From positions 4,928 to 68,927 of the forward strand of contig JADGJT010000055.1 in assembly GCA_027604005.1 (NCBI GenBank): DNA of 64,000 nt. The letters are read 5' to 3'. The DNA is from Dinochytrium kinnereticum. Lineage: Eukaryota > Chytridiomycota > Chytridiomycetes > Chytridiales > Chytridiaceae. Position 1 is the stretch's first letter; every line of letters begins with the position of its first letter. Below are positions 1 to 10,650 of this stretch, in pieces. The position numbers and the translations under genes are program-made. The notes under the pieces are model-generated. The model did not search any database. It was not told the DNA's origin and worked only from the letters and a program-made list of their open reading frames with translations.

Positions 1-678
1 AAAAAAAAAAAAAATACAAGCTGCCTTTTCTCCTTGCTGGTTTTACTCTTCTTTTTTCTTTTCTTTCTATGACTGAATGATTTTGAACTGCAGATTCCGT
101 GGAAGCATCTTGGATCCTTCGCTTGCGGCTGTTGTTGAGAGCGTTCGAAAGGGAGAGTTTGGTGATGCCTACATCTTTGAACCCCTTATGTCGACATTGA
201 CGACCGGACATGATTTCTACATTATCAGCCATGATTTCGCGTCTTGTCAGTTTTGGGTTTTTGATTGATTTTTGTTTGTTTTTGTTGTTGTTTTACTTTG
301 GGAGTGGTGGTGGTGGTGGTGGTGCTGATGTGACCTTTAACCTGGGGGTTTTTTTTTAAAAATTATGTATATAGATATTCAAACGCTTTCCAAGATTGAT
401 GTTGCGTTCAAGGATAAGGTGCGGTGAAGAGTCAAGTGTTGATTTGATTTGTTTTTGTTTTTTTATTTCTTCCTCGTTCGTGTTAACTTCTTTTTTTTTC
501 GCATTTTTCTTTCCGCTTCGTCCCTCTTTTCTTTTTCTTTTCTTTTTTTTATGTGTAGGCTGCTTGGGCGAAGAAATCCATCCTGGCCGCGGCTAGCATG
601 GGCAAGTTTAGCAGTGACAGGTCTATCCGTGATTACGCGGAGAAGATTTGGCACATCAAGCCCGTTCCTCAGGAGTAA
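1..678 (+). CDS. GPH1: Glycogen phosphorylase, C-terminal end (partial)
   Basis: This is the 3' end of a glycogen phosphorylase (GT35), the cytosolic pyridoxal-phosphate enzyme that releases glucose-1-phosphate from glycogen. Three exons are visible, roughly 94-245, 375-418 and 559-678, joined by GT-AG introns. Together they encode the family tail: a helix containing SILDPSLAAVVESVRKGEFGD, the DFYIISHDFASYIDIQ segment, and the final SMGKFSSDRSIRDYAEKIW motif, which is diagnostic for eukaryotic phosphorylases. The protein stops at TAA 676-678, two residues after a typical KPVPQE end. Everything upstream, including the PLP-lysine domain, lies outside the window; the first ~93 bases are intron. 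The family call is secure; the symbol follows the yeast ortholog. Confidence 0.93.
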
Positions 679-1295
679 TTCCTTTTTGCTTCCTTTATTT
701 ATTTGGCGCTCCTCTTTTGTACTGTTGTGTTTGTGCGGACGTCTCTTTCTCATTATTATTGGTCTTTTTTTTTGTTTTGTTTTTCTCCCTCTCTTTTTTC
801 ATAAGAGGCACTTTCCTATCTTTTTTTGGGGGGGAGTGGGGGTGGGTCAGTGAAGAGAAGCGTTTTCTTTTTGTTTTTTTTTGTTTAGTTTTGTTTGTTT
901 GTTTTTGGCCAAACAACAACTTTGGAAATGTGACTGTCACTCGTTGAAGAAAATGTGTATTAAAAAAAAAAAAGAAGATATCGTCTCATACTCCCTAATG
1001 TGTCAACCATCCGCCGACTTTTCGCATGAAAACCTCAAAGAAACAACAACAGGGGATGGTTATAGATAAAAACTATGGAGGGTGGTTCCAGTGTGATTAA
1101 GACGAATGACACAAACGGTGCACAACCGGATTGAAAGAAGAAAAAGGAGGTCGCAAGATGAGGACCAAAAACAAAATGATTGAACCAAAACACAAAAAAT
1201 GGTTATTGATCAACCGCCGTCGCTCCATCGGGTGATAGAAGTGGGTTTGGCAAGGCAGCAAGAAAGATAATAAAAAAAGGCGAGTCCCATCCAAC
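679..1295. other. Convergent 3'-3' intergenic spacer
   Basis: This stretch separates the ends of the phosphorylase and the C1-THF synthase. It is T-rich, then A-rich, with homopolymer runs and no reading frame resembling a protein. It presumably holds both 3' UTRs and poly(A) signals. No RNA gene was seen. Confidence 0.7.
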
Positions 1296-4200
1296 TTAAA
1301 ACAATCCAATGACGCGTCCAGTCTCCGGGTCAATGTCAATGTCAAAGAATCCAGGTCTCTGCAGAGGAGGATAAAGAAGAAGGAAGAAGAAAACAACCAA
1401 AAGAAGAATATCAGTATCTTGTATCAGGGGGGGAGGAGTGAAACAAACGAAAGCAGATCACTTACGGTTGAGAGACCAGGCATGGTCTGCATCTCTCCTA
1501 AAAGGGGGTAGAGGAACCCGGCGCCCACTGAAGCCCTGATGTCACGGACGGGGACGGTGAAACCGGTGGGGACACCCTTCTTCTTGGGGTCATGGGAGAG
1601 GGAGAGGTGAGTCTTGGCCATGCAGATGGGGAGGTTTGAGAATCCCTGTAGCATCAAAGAGAGAAAGGGTGTGAGTTTGCGAAGATTAACAAGGGCTGTT
1701 CAAACCTGACGGGTATATATCTCAATCTTCCTTCTTGCGAGATCGCTCAGCTCAATCCCATCGGCCCCGTACATCTCCTTTGCAATCGTCTCAATCTTCT
1801 TCTCAATAGGCTCCGCGACATCATACAGGAACTTAAACTCCCCTTCCTTGCTCTCATCCGCCGTAGCCTTAACAACTGCATGGGCAAGGTCAACAGCACC
1901 CTCCCCTCCCTTGCCCCAATGAAAGCAAGCAACAGCATCCTCAGCGCCAGCCTGAACAGCCAACCTCCTAACAACCTCGACCTCAGCATCAGTGTCAGCG
2001 CTAAACCTGTTGATAGCAACAACAACCGGCACACCAAACCTCTTCGCGTTGGCAATATGCTTGGCCATGTTAGCACATCCCTTCTCCAAAAGCTCAAGAT
2101 TCTCCGTTGAGTAAGCCTCAGGGATGGGCTTTCCAGCAACCACTTCGGGACCACCCCCGTGCATCTTCAATGAGCGGATGGTCGAGACGAGAACGACGGC
2201 ATTGGGGATAAGTCCCGACGCGCGGCATTTGATGTCAAAGAACTTTTCCATACCAATGTCGGCGCCGAACCCGGCCTCGGTGACAACGTAACCCGGCTCG
2301 TTATCGGCGTCGCTGGTGGTGGTTGGCTCGGTACCGGCGAGCTTGAGGGCGATGCGGTCGGCGAGGATGGAGGAGTTGCCGTGGGCAATGTTGGCAAAGG
2401 GACCGGCGTGGACGAACACGGGTGTGCCCTTTTGGGATTGGTTTTTGTGATGGTAGAAAATAAAGGTTAGGTTGGTGACGATCGGTTCGCGGTCCAACGC
2501 CCATGTGATAGGTTACCTCGAGGGTCTGCATCAAGTTGGGTTTAATAGCATCCTTCATCAAGACCGCGAGGGCACCACCGCATCCAATATCGTCGCAGGT
2601 AACTGGGTCTCCGGATCTGCTGCTAGCAACGACCATCTTACCCAACCTAGAAAAAAAGGAGGTTAGAAAAGACTCAAACGGTAAGCATGATGGGCTATAA
2701 ACTACGGCATCGTAAAGCTAAAAGTACCTTTCCCTCATATCCTTCATGTCAGTAGTAAGGGCCAGCACAGCCATAACCTCACTAGCTACTGCGATATCGA
2801 AACCAGTCTCCCTAACCTTGCCCTGCTCTTGAGGTCCCATCCCAACCTGAACCTTCCTCAAGAAACGGTCGTTGGTGTCAACAACCCTCTGCCAAGTGAT
2901 GGTCTCTGGGTCAATATCCAACCTCGCAAAGGCCTTCTTCTCCTCGGGTGTCAAATCATCAGGGTTTGTCTTGGTGATCCCAAGCTTAGCCAATCTCTTA
3001 AACATGACGGGAGCAAACGTTCTTACGCCCTTCTTCGCGGGGCAGAGACGGTTGAACAGGGCCTCATCGGCTTGAGTGGCTTCGTGGAACATGCGAGCAT
3101 CGATGGCAGCTGCGAGCAGGTTGTTGGCGGCTGTGACGGCGTGAATGTCTCCAGTGAGATGGAGGTTAAACTCATCCATAGGAATGACCTGGGAGTAACC
3201 TCCACCGGCAGCTCCTCCCTTAATACCAAAGGTGGGTCCTTGTGAGGGTTGACGGACACAAGCAAAGGCTGTTTTCTTAAGGTGGGCACCAAGGGCTTGG
3301 CAGAGACCAATGGTGGTCGTTGACTTGCCTTCTCCTAGGGGAGTCGGTGTGATCCTGCAAAAAAGTGTTAGAACATAACTACACGGTGTAGTCTATAGGC
3401 AACTTACCCAGTAACAACAATGTACTTTCCGTTCTTGCGCTGCTTCAGGCGGTCCAAGACGTTCAAGTTGATCTTCGCCTTGTAAGGTCCATAAGCCTCA
3501 AACTCGGCAGGGAACAAGCCCAACTCCTCAGTGACGCGCGTAATGAGCTTAGGACGGTGCGCCATGGCGATTTCAATGTCACTGGGAACAGGCTCAGTGA
3601 TCTTAAGTGTGAGGTAGTCAGTAGGGACCTTGAAACCCTTCAGGTAGCGCTTGGCGGACAAGACAGTGTTGTCAAGCAGCATGGCAACAGTCATAGGCCC
3701 AACACCTCCAGGAACAGGCGTGACGGCAGAGGCGACCTGCGAGGCCGCCTCGTAGTCGACATCCCCCACCCATCGAATTCCAGACTTCTTAGTAGCATCT
3801 ATTAAGGTAAAACTAGCGATAAGGACTCTTGGCAGTTTTTCGCATGATCAATCAATGTATTTCCTTCCTACTCACCGGGAACAGCGTTAGTTCCTACGTC
3901 AATCACAACTGCGCCGGGCTTGATCCAGGAGCCTTGAACGAGGTTAGGCTGTCCGACGGCAGCAACGATCACGTCCGCCCTCTTTACAGCCTCTGCAAGG
4001 TCCTTTGTCCTAGAGTGGCAAACGGTGACGGTCGCGTTACGCGCGGTAAGCAGGTGGGCAACGGGCATGCCAACAATGTTGCTTCGGCCAATAACAACCG
4101 CATTCTTTCCAGACAGTTCGACACCTTTTATGATTCAGTTATTCGGTTCTCAAAATGATAGAGGTGAAAACGTACCAGCCTCATCCAGAAGGTACATGAT

Positions 4201-5145
4201 ACCCTTAGGCGTGCAAGGAACAAACATAGGCTCATTGTCCTTCTTGGCCAGGAGACCAATGTTCAGCGAGTGGAAGCTAAAAAAGTGAATGGGTTAAGGA
4301 AGGCGTGAGAGTATTTGAGACAATTACCCATCGACATCTTTGCGCACGTCGATCGACTCGGTGATCAGGCGCTCATCGAGATTTTTAGGGAGGGGCAACT
4401 GAACAAGGATGCCATGAACACCAGTGTCGCTGTTGAGGCTCTCGATCAATCCGAGGAGCTAAAGCAAGCATGACAAGTTAGTCTACGAAGCAGGGCAGAG
4501 CGCGTAGATGCTATACCTCACTCTGAGAGACAGTTTCCGGAAGCTTATGGACAGAAAACTTGATTCCAGCCTTGAGAATAGGTTAGCACCCACTTGTTGC
4601 CGACGAGGTCATAAGGAAGTACCTTGATAGCAGCCTGCTCCTTCATGCGGACGTAGAGACTAGAGTCCTCGCGCGCACCCACTTGAATGATCGTGAGATG
4701 CGGGGCGAACCCATCATACAAAGCCTTCAGCTCACTGATTTCACGGTGAAGCTTTTCGCGAACGGCCCTGTTTAAGGGGGGCACATTGTCCATCAGTCCA
4801 TTACATGCCACATGCTCACTGGAAGGAAATCGCAATGCACCCGTTCACCTACTCGGCGGTGGCCTTTCCGTCCAGAATCTTTGCGGGCATGCCTGAGTCC
4901 TTAAGCGCTCGTGGGTGGAAGATTGGATGCTTGAGAAGCGAGGTTTGCAGCTGGTGGATATGCGTGAGGATGGAGGAAGGACGGGCGGCGTAGCAGCGAT
5001 GCGATGTCCCAGCGTTGACAGGGGCGGGTGGTTGAGCGGGTGCGAGGTGCGGGATCCCACGGAGTCGGCGGTGATGATGATGCAGGCGTTGACGGATGGA
5101 AGCAAGCGACGGCTGGAGAGGGGTAGGAAGCAGCCTTTTCATCAA
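1296..5145 (-). CDS. MIS1: Trifunctional C1-tetrahydrofolate synthase
   Basis: The enzyme interconverts one-carbon folates through methylene-THF dehydrogenase, methenyl-THF cyclohydrolase and ATP-dependent 10-formyl-THF synthetase activities, feeding purine, thymidylate and methionine synthesis. The N-terminal third holds the dehydrogenase/cyclohydrolase domain: YVRMK with the catalytic lysine, the GILVQLPLP segment, [12 protein letters not shown], and [15 protein letters not shown]. The rest is the formyl-THF synthetase domain: the P-loop region [14 protein letters not shown], then [31 protein letters not shown] and FKFLYDV, ending in RVIGLF. The coding region is broken by about ten introns. 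The first junction uses donor GTAGGT (intron from 4852 downward) and acceptor before 4767, giving [14 protein letters not shown]. Two starts are possible. The ATG at 5145 adds about 85 Arg/His-rich, acid-poor residues that look like a mitochondrial presequence; the ATG at 4890 gives the cytosolic form. The gene is divergent from RSA4. Confidence 0.95.
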
Positions 5146-5652
5146 CCCCAGCCAAAAGGTCTTTTTCTTTTTTGCTGGGAACTCCCAAAAATGGGGGCAG
5201 CCATGTCAGGCCACCAACCGACACACTGATTCCGTCGCCTGCGCGGGAGGAGGACAGGGCAAGGGCCGTGCACGGACGAGGAGGCCATTGGCATCGGACC
5301 ACCGGCCGCATGCAGCCGCACCTCCTGTGTCCGTGGGGGGGGTATGCTCTGCATCACCAGCAAGCATGCCGATAGGTGCAGCAGCGCGTAAAAAACAAAG
5401 AAAGCAACCAAGTGGTAGCGCGCGCTCGATCCCTCTGTCTCTGCTCGTGCATCCTCAGGTCCTCCAAGCAGACGCCGTCTGCCAGCAGCAGCAGCAGCAG
5501 CAGCAGCGAGCCTCTCTCACTGGACTTGGAGCACAGTCGCCTGCCTGCTCAACCTGCTCCCAGTCTGTCTGACAATCCCAGCTTGTCCACCAGCGTCACC
5601 TTTTTTTGTTGGCCAGCCTGCACTAAGGACTGAGGAAGAAAGAAAGAAAACG
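4891..5652. promoter_or_regulatory. Divergent promoter region of C1-THF synthase and RSA4
   Basis: The two genes are head to head, with about 0.5-0.76 kb between start codons depending on which synthase start is used. The stretch is GC-rich with no clear TATA box. It contains a run of about nine CAG triplets near 5482-5507 in what should be the RSA4 leader. A shared promoter is inferred from geometry only. Confidence 0.5.
5482..5508 (+). repeat. CAG trinucleotide repeat in the RSA4 leader
   Basis: An uninterrupted (CAG)n run of about nine units lies about 145 bp upstream of the RSA4 start codon. It is not in an identified coding frame. It may vary in length between strains. Confidence 0.7.
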
Positions 5653-7807
5653 ATGCCGACGGATCCCAGCGGGAAGAAGCTGCGGCCGCTGTATGCGCCG
5701 TACATGAAGCCTGAGAAGGAGGCGAAGCTGAAGGAGGCGGAGAGGGCCGCCGCGCTTATCCCCGAGGAGGGCGCGACCGTCCTCGCTCAGTTCAAGGGGC
5801 CTGATGGGGAGGTGGCTGGGCCCACCCTCACGCTGCCCACAGGCTCAACGCAGGAACAGCTCAACCTGCTGCTGAACGAGCTGCTGAAGAATGTTGGTGC
5901 TGATATGATCCTCTTCTGGAATCGCCCGATTGATGCCTAACAAATTGTGGGCGATGGTCTCTTTGGATTAATAGGAGGAGCCTCTGCCGTACTCATTCTT
6001 TGTTGAAGAAACCGAGATCATGAACAACATTCACGCAGACATTCTCATTGGACAGGGAATGTCATCCGAAAGCATCATCAACATCAAATACCATCCTCAG
6101 GCCCTCTTCCGTGTCCGCACTGTGTCAAGATGTACCGCCAGCCTGTCTGGCCACACCGAAGCTGTTCTCTGTGTCAGCTTCAGCCCCGATAGCACAAAAC
6201 TCGCCACTGCCTCCGGTGCGTTCATTAGATCTGACCTTTATGCGTTTTGGAACTTTATTCTCACATCTGACTTTGTTGCGCCTTTCAGGAGATACTACAG
6301 TCAGAATATGGGATCTTAACACCACGACTCCTAAATTCACTCTTCAAGGTGGGAAGGTCTTTCGACATCTTCGTAAAAATCCTCTGGCTAATCATTCAAT
6401 TCAGGACATACCAATTGGGTTCAAATCGTGGCGTGGGCACCCAATGGCAAGATGCTGGCTTCTGGTAGCATGGACAAAACTGTGGGTGGACTGTGATTAT
6501 TAGCGCTACGAAAACTTGACTTAATGCGTCAAATCTTTGCAGATAAGATTGTGGGATCCGAAGACTGGAAAGGCGCTTGGGGAGCCTTTGAAGGCGCACA
6601 CGCAAGTCGTGACGGGACTTTCATGGGAGCCTATGCATTCGTAATTATCATCATTTCAGCACATCGACCTTTTCCTTTCAACCTAACTTTCCATCTATGT
6701 TGCTAGAAATGCCGCCTGCAGCCGCTTTGCCAGTGTTTCGAAGGACGCGACAATCAAAATCTGGGACGCGCTGAATCGGAGAATTATAATGACTCTGTCA
6801 CAGCACACTGCTCCTGTCATGTGTGTTAAGTGGGGAGGAGAGGGTCTCATCTACTCTGCTTCACGGGACAAGTCGATTCGGGTTTGGAGTGCAAAGGAGG
6901 GGAAGCTCGTGCGAGTCCTCGAGGGGCACGCACACTGGGTGAATCATCTTGCTTTGACCACAGACTTTGCTTTGAGAACGGGCGGTTTTGACCACAAAAG
7001 GAGAAAGTTTGCGACGGTGGAAGAAGGTGAGCTCTTTGAACTCGTGAGTTTAGTCATGTACTCAGATATTGGTAGAACATGCGGCAGCTGTTGAAAGATA
7101 CCAAACTGCTAAAGGGGAGAAACCGGAACGTCTAGCTTCATGCTCGGATGATTTTACTCTGTTTCTCTGGGAGCCTTCAACGAGCAAAAAGCCTATTTGC
7201 CGAATGACGGGTAAGGATTTCTCGTGTCTTATCCTTTCTTACCTTTTATATTAAATGGCTGTTGTTTTGTTTTGTTTTTTTTTAAAAAAAAAAAAATCAA
7301 AGGCCATCAGCAACTTGTAAATCATATCAGCTTCTCCCCAGATGGACGCGTTTTGGCCAGCGCAAGCTTTGACAAATCCGTGAAGCTATGGGATGGTGCA
7401 ACGGGCAAGTGAGTGATGAATCCATGACAGAGCACAGACTTTAGAAGAATGAATCCCGAACCTAAACTTAACTTTATAAATCAGGTTTATAGATACCCTC
7501 CGTGGCCACGTCGGTGCTGTCTATCAAGTCGCTTTTTCAGCAGACTCGCGGCAGGTCCTGTCAGGAGCAAAGGATACTATGCTCAAGGCCTGGGATTTGA
7601 GAACGAGGAAGACTAAGGCTGACCTTCCTGGTCATGCGGATGAGGTGTTCGCCGTTGACTGGTCGCCGTCAGGGGAATTCGTTGCCAGCGGTGGGAAGGA
7701 TAAGATTGTGAAAATGTGAGACTTCCTTTTATTTTCTTGCTTTCTGTCATTTGTGCCTTCTTTAATCCAGAGTCACTAATCTACCTTTTTCCAGATGGAG
7801 GCATTAA
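5653..7807 (+). CDS. RSA4: Notchless/Rsa4, WD40 60S ribosome assembly factor
   Basis: Rsa4/NLE binds pre-60S particles, and its N-terminal ubiquitin-like NLE domain is pulled by the MIDAS domain of the Rea1/Mdn1 AAA-ATPase during nucleolar-to-nucleoplasmic maturation. The first exon (5653-5892) and the second (from 5975) encode the NLE domain, including [33 protein letters not shown] and the following PLPYSFFV strand. The rest is a beta-propeller whose repeats end in WD-type dipeptides: [72 protein letters not shown]. Propeller landmarks shared with yeast Rsa4 include [17 protein letters not shown] and [21 protein letters not shown]. About nine introns interrupt the gene. The stop follows IWRH at 7805-7807. 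The ATG at 5653 matches the family start. Confidence 0.95.
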
Positions 7808-7917
7808 GAGAGGCTTTTTGGGAATCTGCAGCGTTGCCTGCACTCTTTTTCTAATTTTTATTTTTACCAGTAATAATAAATAAATATTGTCCTTTTGTTG
7901 AAGACGGAAATCTCCTG

Positions 7918-9160
7918 TTGCACGGTACTTTAAGCAGCTGGGCCTCCTTAGGTATGGATGAAATCGAGGCTAGACTCCTGGAGCTATCGATCCTCTCGCC
8001 GGCACAGTGCCGTATCGACGGCGACTCTCTAGACTCACGACGAGGTGTTGATCTCTTTAGCCTCCCTTTAGAGTTGATCGAGGATGTGGCCGAGAGACTG
8101 GATCGAGAAGATCTCCTACATCTCATTCACTGGTAAGCTGTGTGTAGGCATCAATCAATCCCAGCAAAGACCCGTCTTATTCAAACTACCCATTTTAAAT
8201 CTTGGCAGTTAAGGATTCTTATATCTAATCTTGACTTCTTCCAACCTATCATAACACCACAGCTCAACCCGCGCGAAACACGTCTTCAATCATACCTACT
8301 TCCGCCCATTCTTCAGGAAACTGGTGATGAGAAGCTGCGCTCCTACCTGCCGAACCAAATCATCCGCGACCGACCATCCCCACACCACCTCGAAACGCGG
8401 TTGGACAACACCAACCATCACAACATCCCGGGAAAGTTCTCCAAAGGCATCTCAGCTTCTTCTAAAACGCTCCCTTAAAGACCCTTCACTGAGGGTAGAC
8501 TGGCTGGGAGCGTTCGTGCTGATGGATTTTCTTTGCGTGTTTTGCATGAGGGTGCCTGTTGCTTCGAAAACCGATTTCTTTGAAAAGAGTCTGAAGCTGA
8601 AGGATTGGAGAGATGGGTGCTTTTGCTGTGCTGGATCTCAACGGAGGGAGGGGAACTTTTCGGTGTTGGATACGGGGTTGTTGCATTGCGGTAGGTGATG
8701 CTTTGATACGTGTGTTTTTCTGATGATCGCGTTTAGGTGAATGCCTTCGAGTATCTTTCTGCTCTGACTGCGACGAGTCCAAGAGGGAATGTCACGGCGA
8801 CTCTGGTTCAAAGTGTCTCCGAAGTAAGCGCACCTTCCCCAAAATACATCTCGCATGGTTGTTTTTTTTTTCCCTTCTCACGCCTCACAATGACCACACA
8901 TGACAGACCTCGCCTGTCCGCCCTGCTACGAATCCTCCTTCCGTCGCTGCACTCACTGCGACATCTTAATGGATAAATGCACTGGTTGCGCATTCACCTT
9001 TCGCGTGAGGTACAGCCGAAGTGGACAGAGAGATAAGCTCGTGTTCTGTTCTCAGAACTGCCGCGACGGCTTCTTGGCATTGGCGGAATTCAACCAGGCA
9101 AATGGTTTGCAGCAACCGCCAATGGTGCACGGGGTGATGGCGCCTGTTGCGGCATCTTGA
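7918..9160 (+). CDS. F-box protein with C-terminal cysteine-rich zinc region
   Basis: Four exons (7918-8132, 8263-8690, 8737-8823, 8907-9160) give 327 residues, or 315 if translation begins at the in-frame ATG at 7954. Residues about 45-90 match an F-box: FSLPLELIEDVAERLDREDL, then LIHCSTRAKHVFNHTYFRPF. F-box proteins recruit substrates to SCF ubiquitin ligases through Skp1. The C-terminal half has about twenty cysteines in CxxC-like pairs (CVFC, CFCC, HCGEC, FCSDC, CPPC, CTHC, CTGC, FCSQNC), consistent with several zinc-binding knuckles that could form the substrate-binding part. The gene starts only about 110 bp after RSA4 on the same strand. The F-box is visible; the zinc module is inferred from cysteine spacing, and I do not recognise a named family for it. 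Confidence 0.75.
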
Positions 9161-9352
9161 ATCGACCTCGCGTGAGGTTATTTTATTCTTTTTTTTTTGT
9201 ACATATCAGACCTTGCTTGCGGTTTATTTATTGTAAGCAATATGTGTTATTATTATTGTTTGTATGTCAAAGTCTGATTTAAATGAAAGTAATGCATTAT
9301 GGAGATTTCGTAGTGGTCGATTGGATATTGAAAACGTCTGGCCCAGTCAATC

Positions 9353-9929
9353 TCAATCCCCATTCCTTACACCAGCCTCTCCTAGATCCCTTGCCACAAA
9401 CTGATCCAAACTCCAATCCTTCTCATCCAATGTCTCGACCCCCATCAACCACTCATACACAAATGCTTGGCAGCTCTCCCCCCACCCCTCATCCATTGGC
9501 TCGACAGTGACCATCACTCGCTTGTACTCATCACCCTCAAAACGGTCAAGTTCAACCAGATCCTGATAAGAGTTCAGTTGAATCACCATGCCTTCAACAG
9601 ATTCCGTTGGGTAAGGTGTTATCCCCGGGTACCATTTCCCTTTAACCGCTCGTCTCCGAAACCCCTGCAAAAAACAAAACAAAAACAACCCAGTGTTTGC
9701 ATGCAAATAAGAATCCTTCTTAAACGAACGGTCAAGAAGTATTCTACCTTTAATACGGCCTTGGATATCTTGGGATTCGGAGATTCAGCGCTTCGCTTCA
9801 CCTAAGTCAAAAGAAAGCGTCAGACCTTTGGTCAAAGGAATGTTGGCTGACCACATTCCGAAAGACCGGCATGGCCATAAGAGACCCGTAGGCAAACAAG
9901 TAGAGCGGGTAATTGGGCTGTGAGTCCAT
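9353..9929 (-). CDS. AIG2-like gamma-glutamylcyclotransferase family protein
   Basis: Three exons (9852-9929, 9748-9801, 9353-9664) encode 147 residues. The N-terminal PLYLFAYGSLM is the YGSL motif that binds the substrate gamma-glutamyl group in GGCT/AIG2 folds. It is followed by VLKGFRRRAVKGKWYPGITP, SVEGMVIQL and LDRFEGDEYKRVMVTV. The glutamate of DRFEGDEY is the expected catalytic acid. Members act on gamma-glutamyl peptides or amines; the exact substrate cannot be told from the sequence. The stop codon is at 9353-9355. The protein lacks a targeting signal and is probably cytosolic. Family assignment is firm, specific activity is not. Confidence 0.85.
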
Positions 9930-10650
9930 CCTTTATGGATGTGAGTCGCTGGGGTTTTCTCTTGAAAGGTCCGGTGGTTTATTGAGCCTCAAGCCAGTCT
10001 CCCACTTTGAACACAAATCCGAAAGTGTCAACAGTAATGTAAACACGATAAGTGTTCAAACTGATCGACGCTGCTTACAATGCCATCCATGCACGCCTGT
10101 TCGAGCAGCAGATTGCCTTGGTGTTGCAGATAACGTACATCAGTCCGTACTCAGAAGCACAGTAACCATTTTAATATCTTAAAGGTGAATAATTATGACT
10201 ACACGAAAGATAAAGAAACCAAAAGCCCAGTAAGAAAAAATAGCGAGTGAAGAAAAGTGTCGACAAAAAAAAGAAGAAAAGGAAGCTGAGAAAAAAAAAC
10301 CTTTCGCTGGAGCATAATGCCTGAAACATTAAGAAAAAACAAAACAATAGGTACAAGAACTTTCCTGTCAAAGCATCCCAAAAGAAACAGAAAACAACAC
10401 AAACAAACGAAAGAAGAAAAAAAAATTATATGGAGAGGATATAAAAAGAACCCCCGAGACATTCCCATTATGCCGCGGCCTCAAAACTTGGGTTATTAAA
10501 CACCCAACCCATTGTAAGATTTCGCCAAGTGAATCCTTCGAATCCAAGATAACGCACTTTGCGTCCAATCATTCAACTTCAAATCATGTGGTTCCTATCT
10601 CTCTACGAATCCCTTCTACACCCTAAAAGACTCCAAACCCCAACCATCAA
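9930..10650. other. Intergenic spacer, no gene seen
   Basis: The stretch lies upstream of the AIG2-like gene and downstream of the GATA gene (both on the minus strand). It is A-rich on the plus strand from 10200 to 10450, probably 3' UTR of the GATA gene. I see no coding frame or RNA gene. Confidence 0.6.

Noticed and set aside
4901..5572. Plus- and minus-strand frames of up to 158 codons in the divergent promoter
   Set aside because: They are low-complexity and run through the promoter and CAG repeat. Only the minus-strand frame ending at the C1-THF start has a supported continuation.
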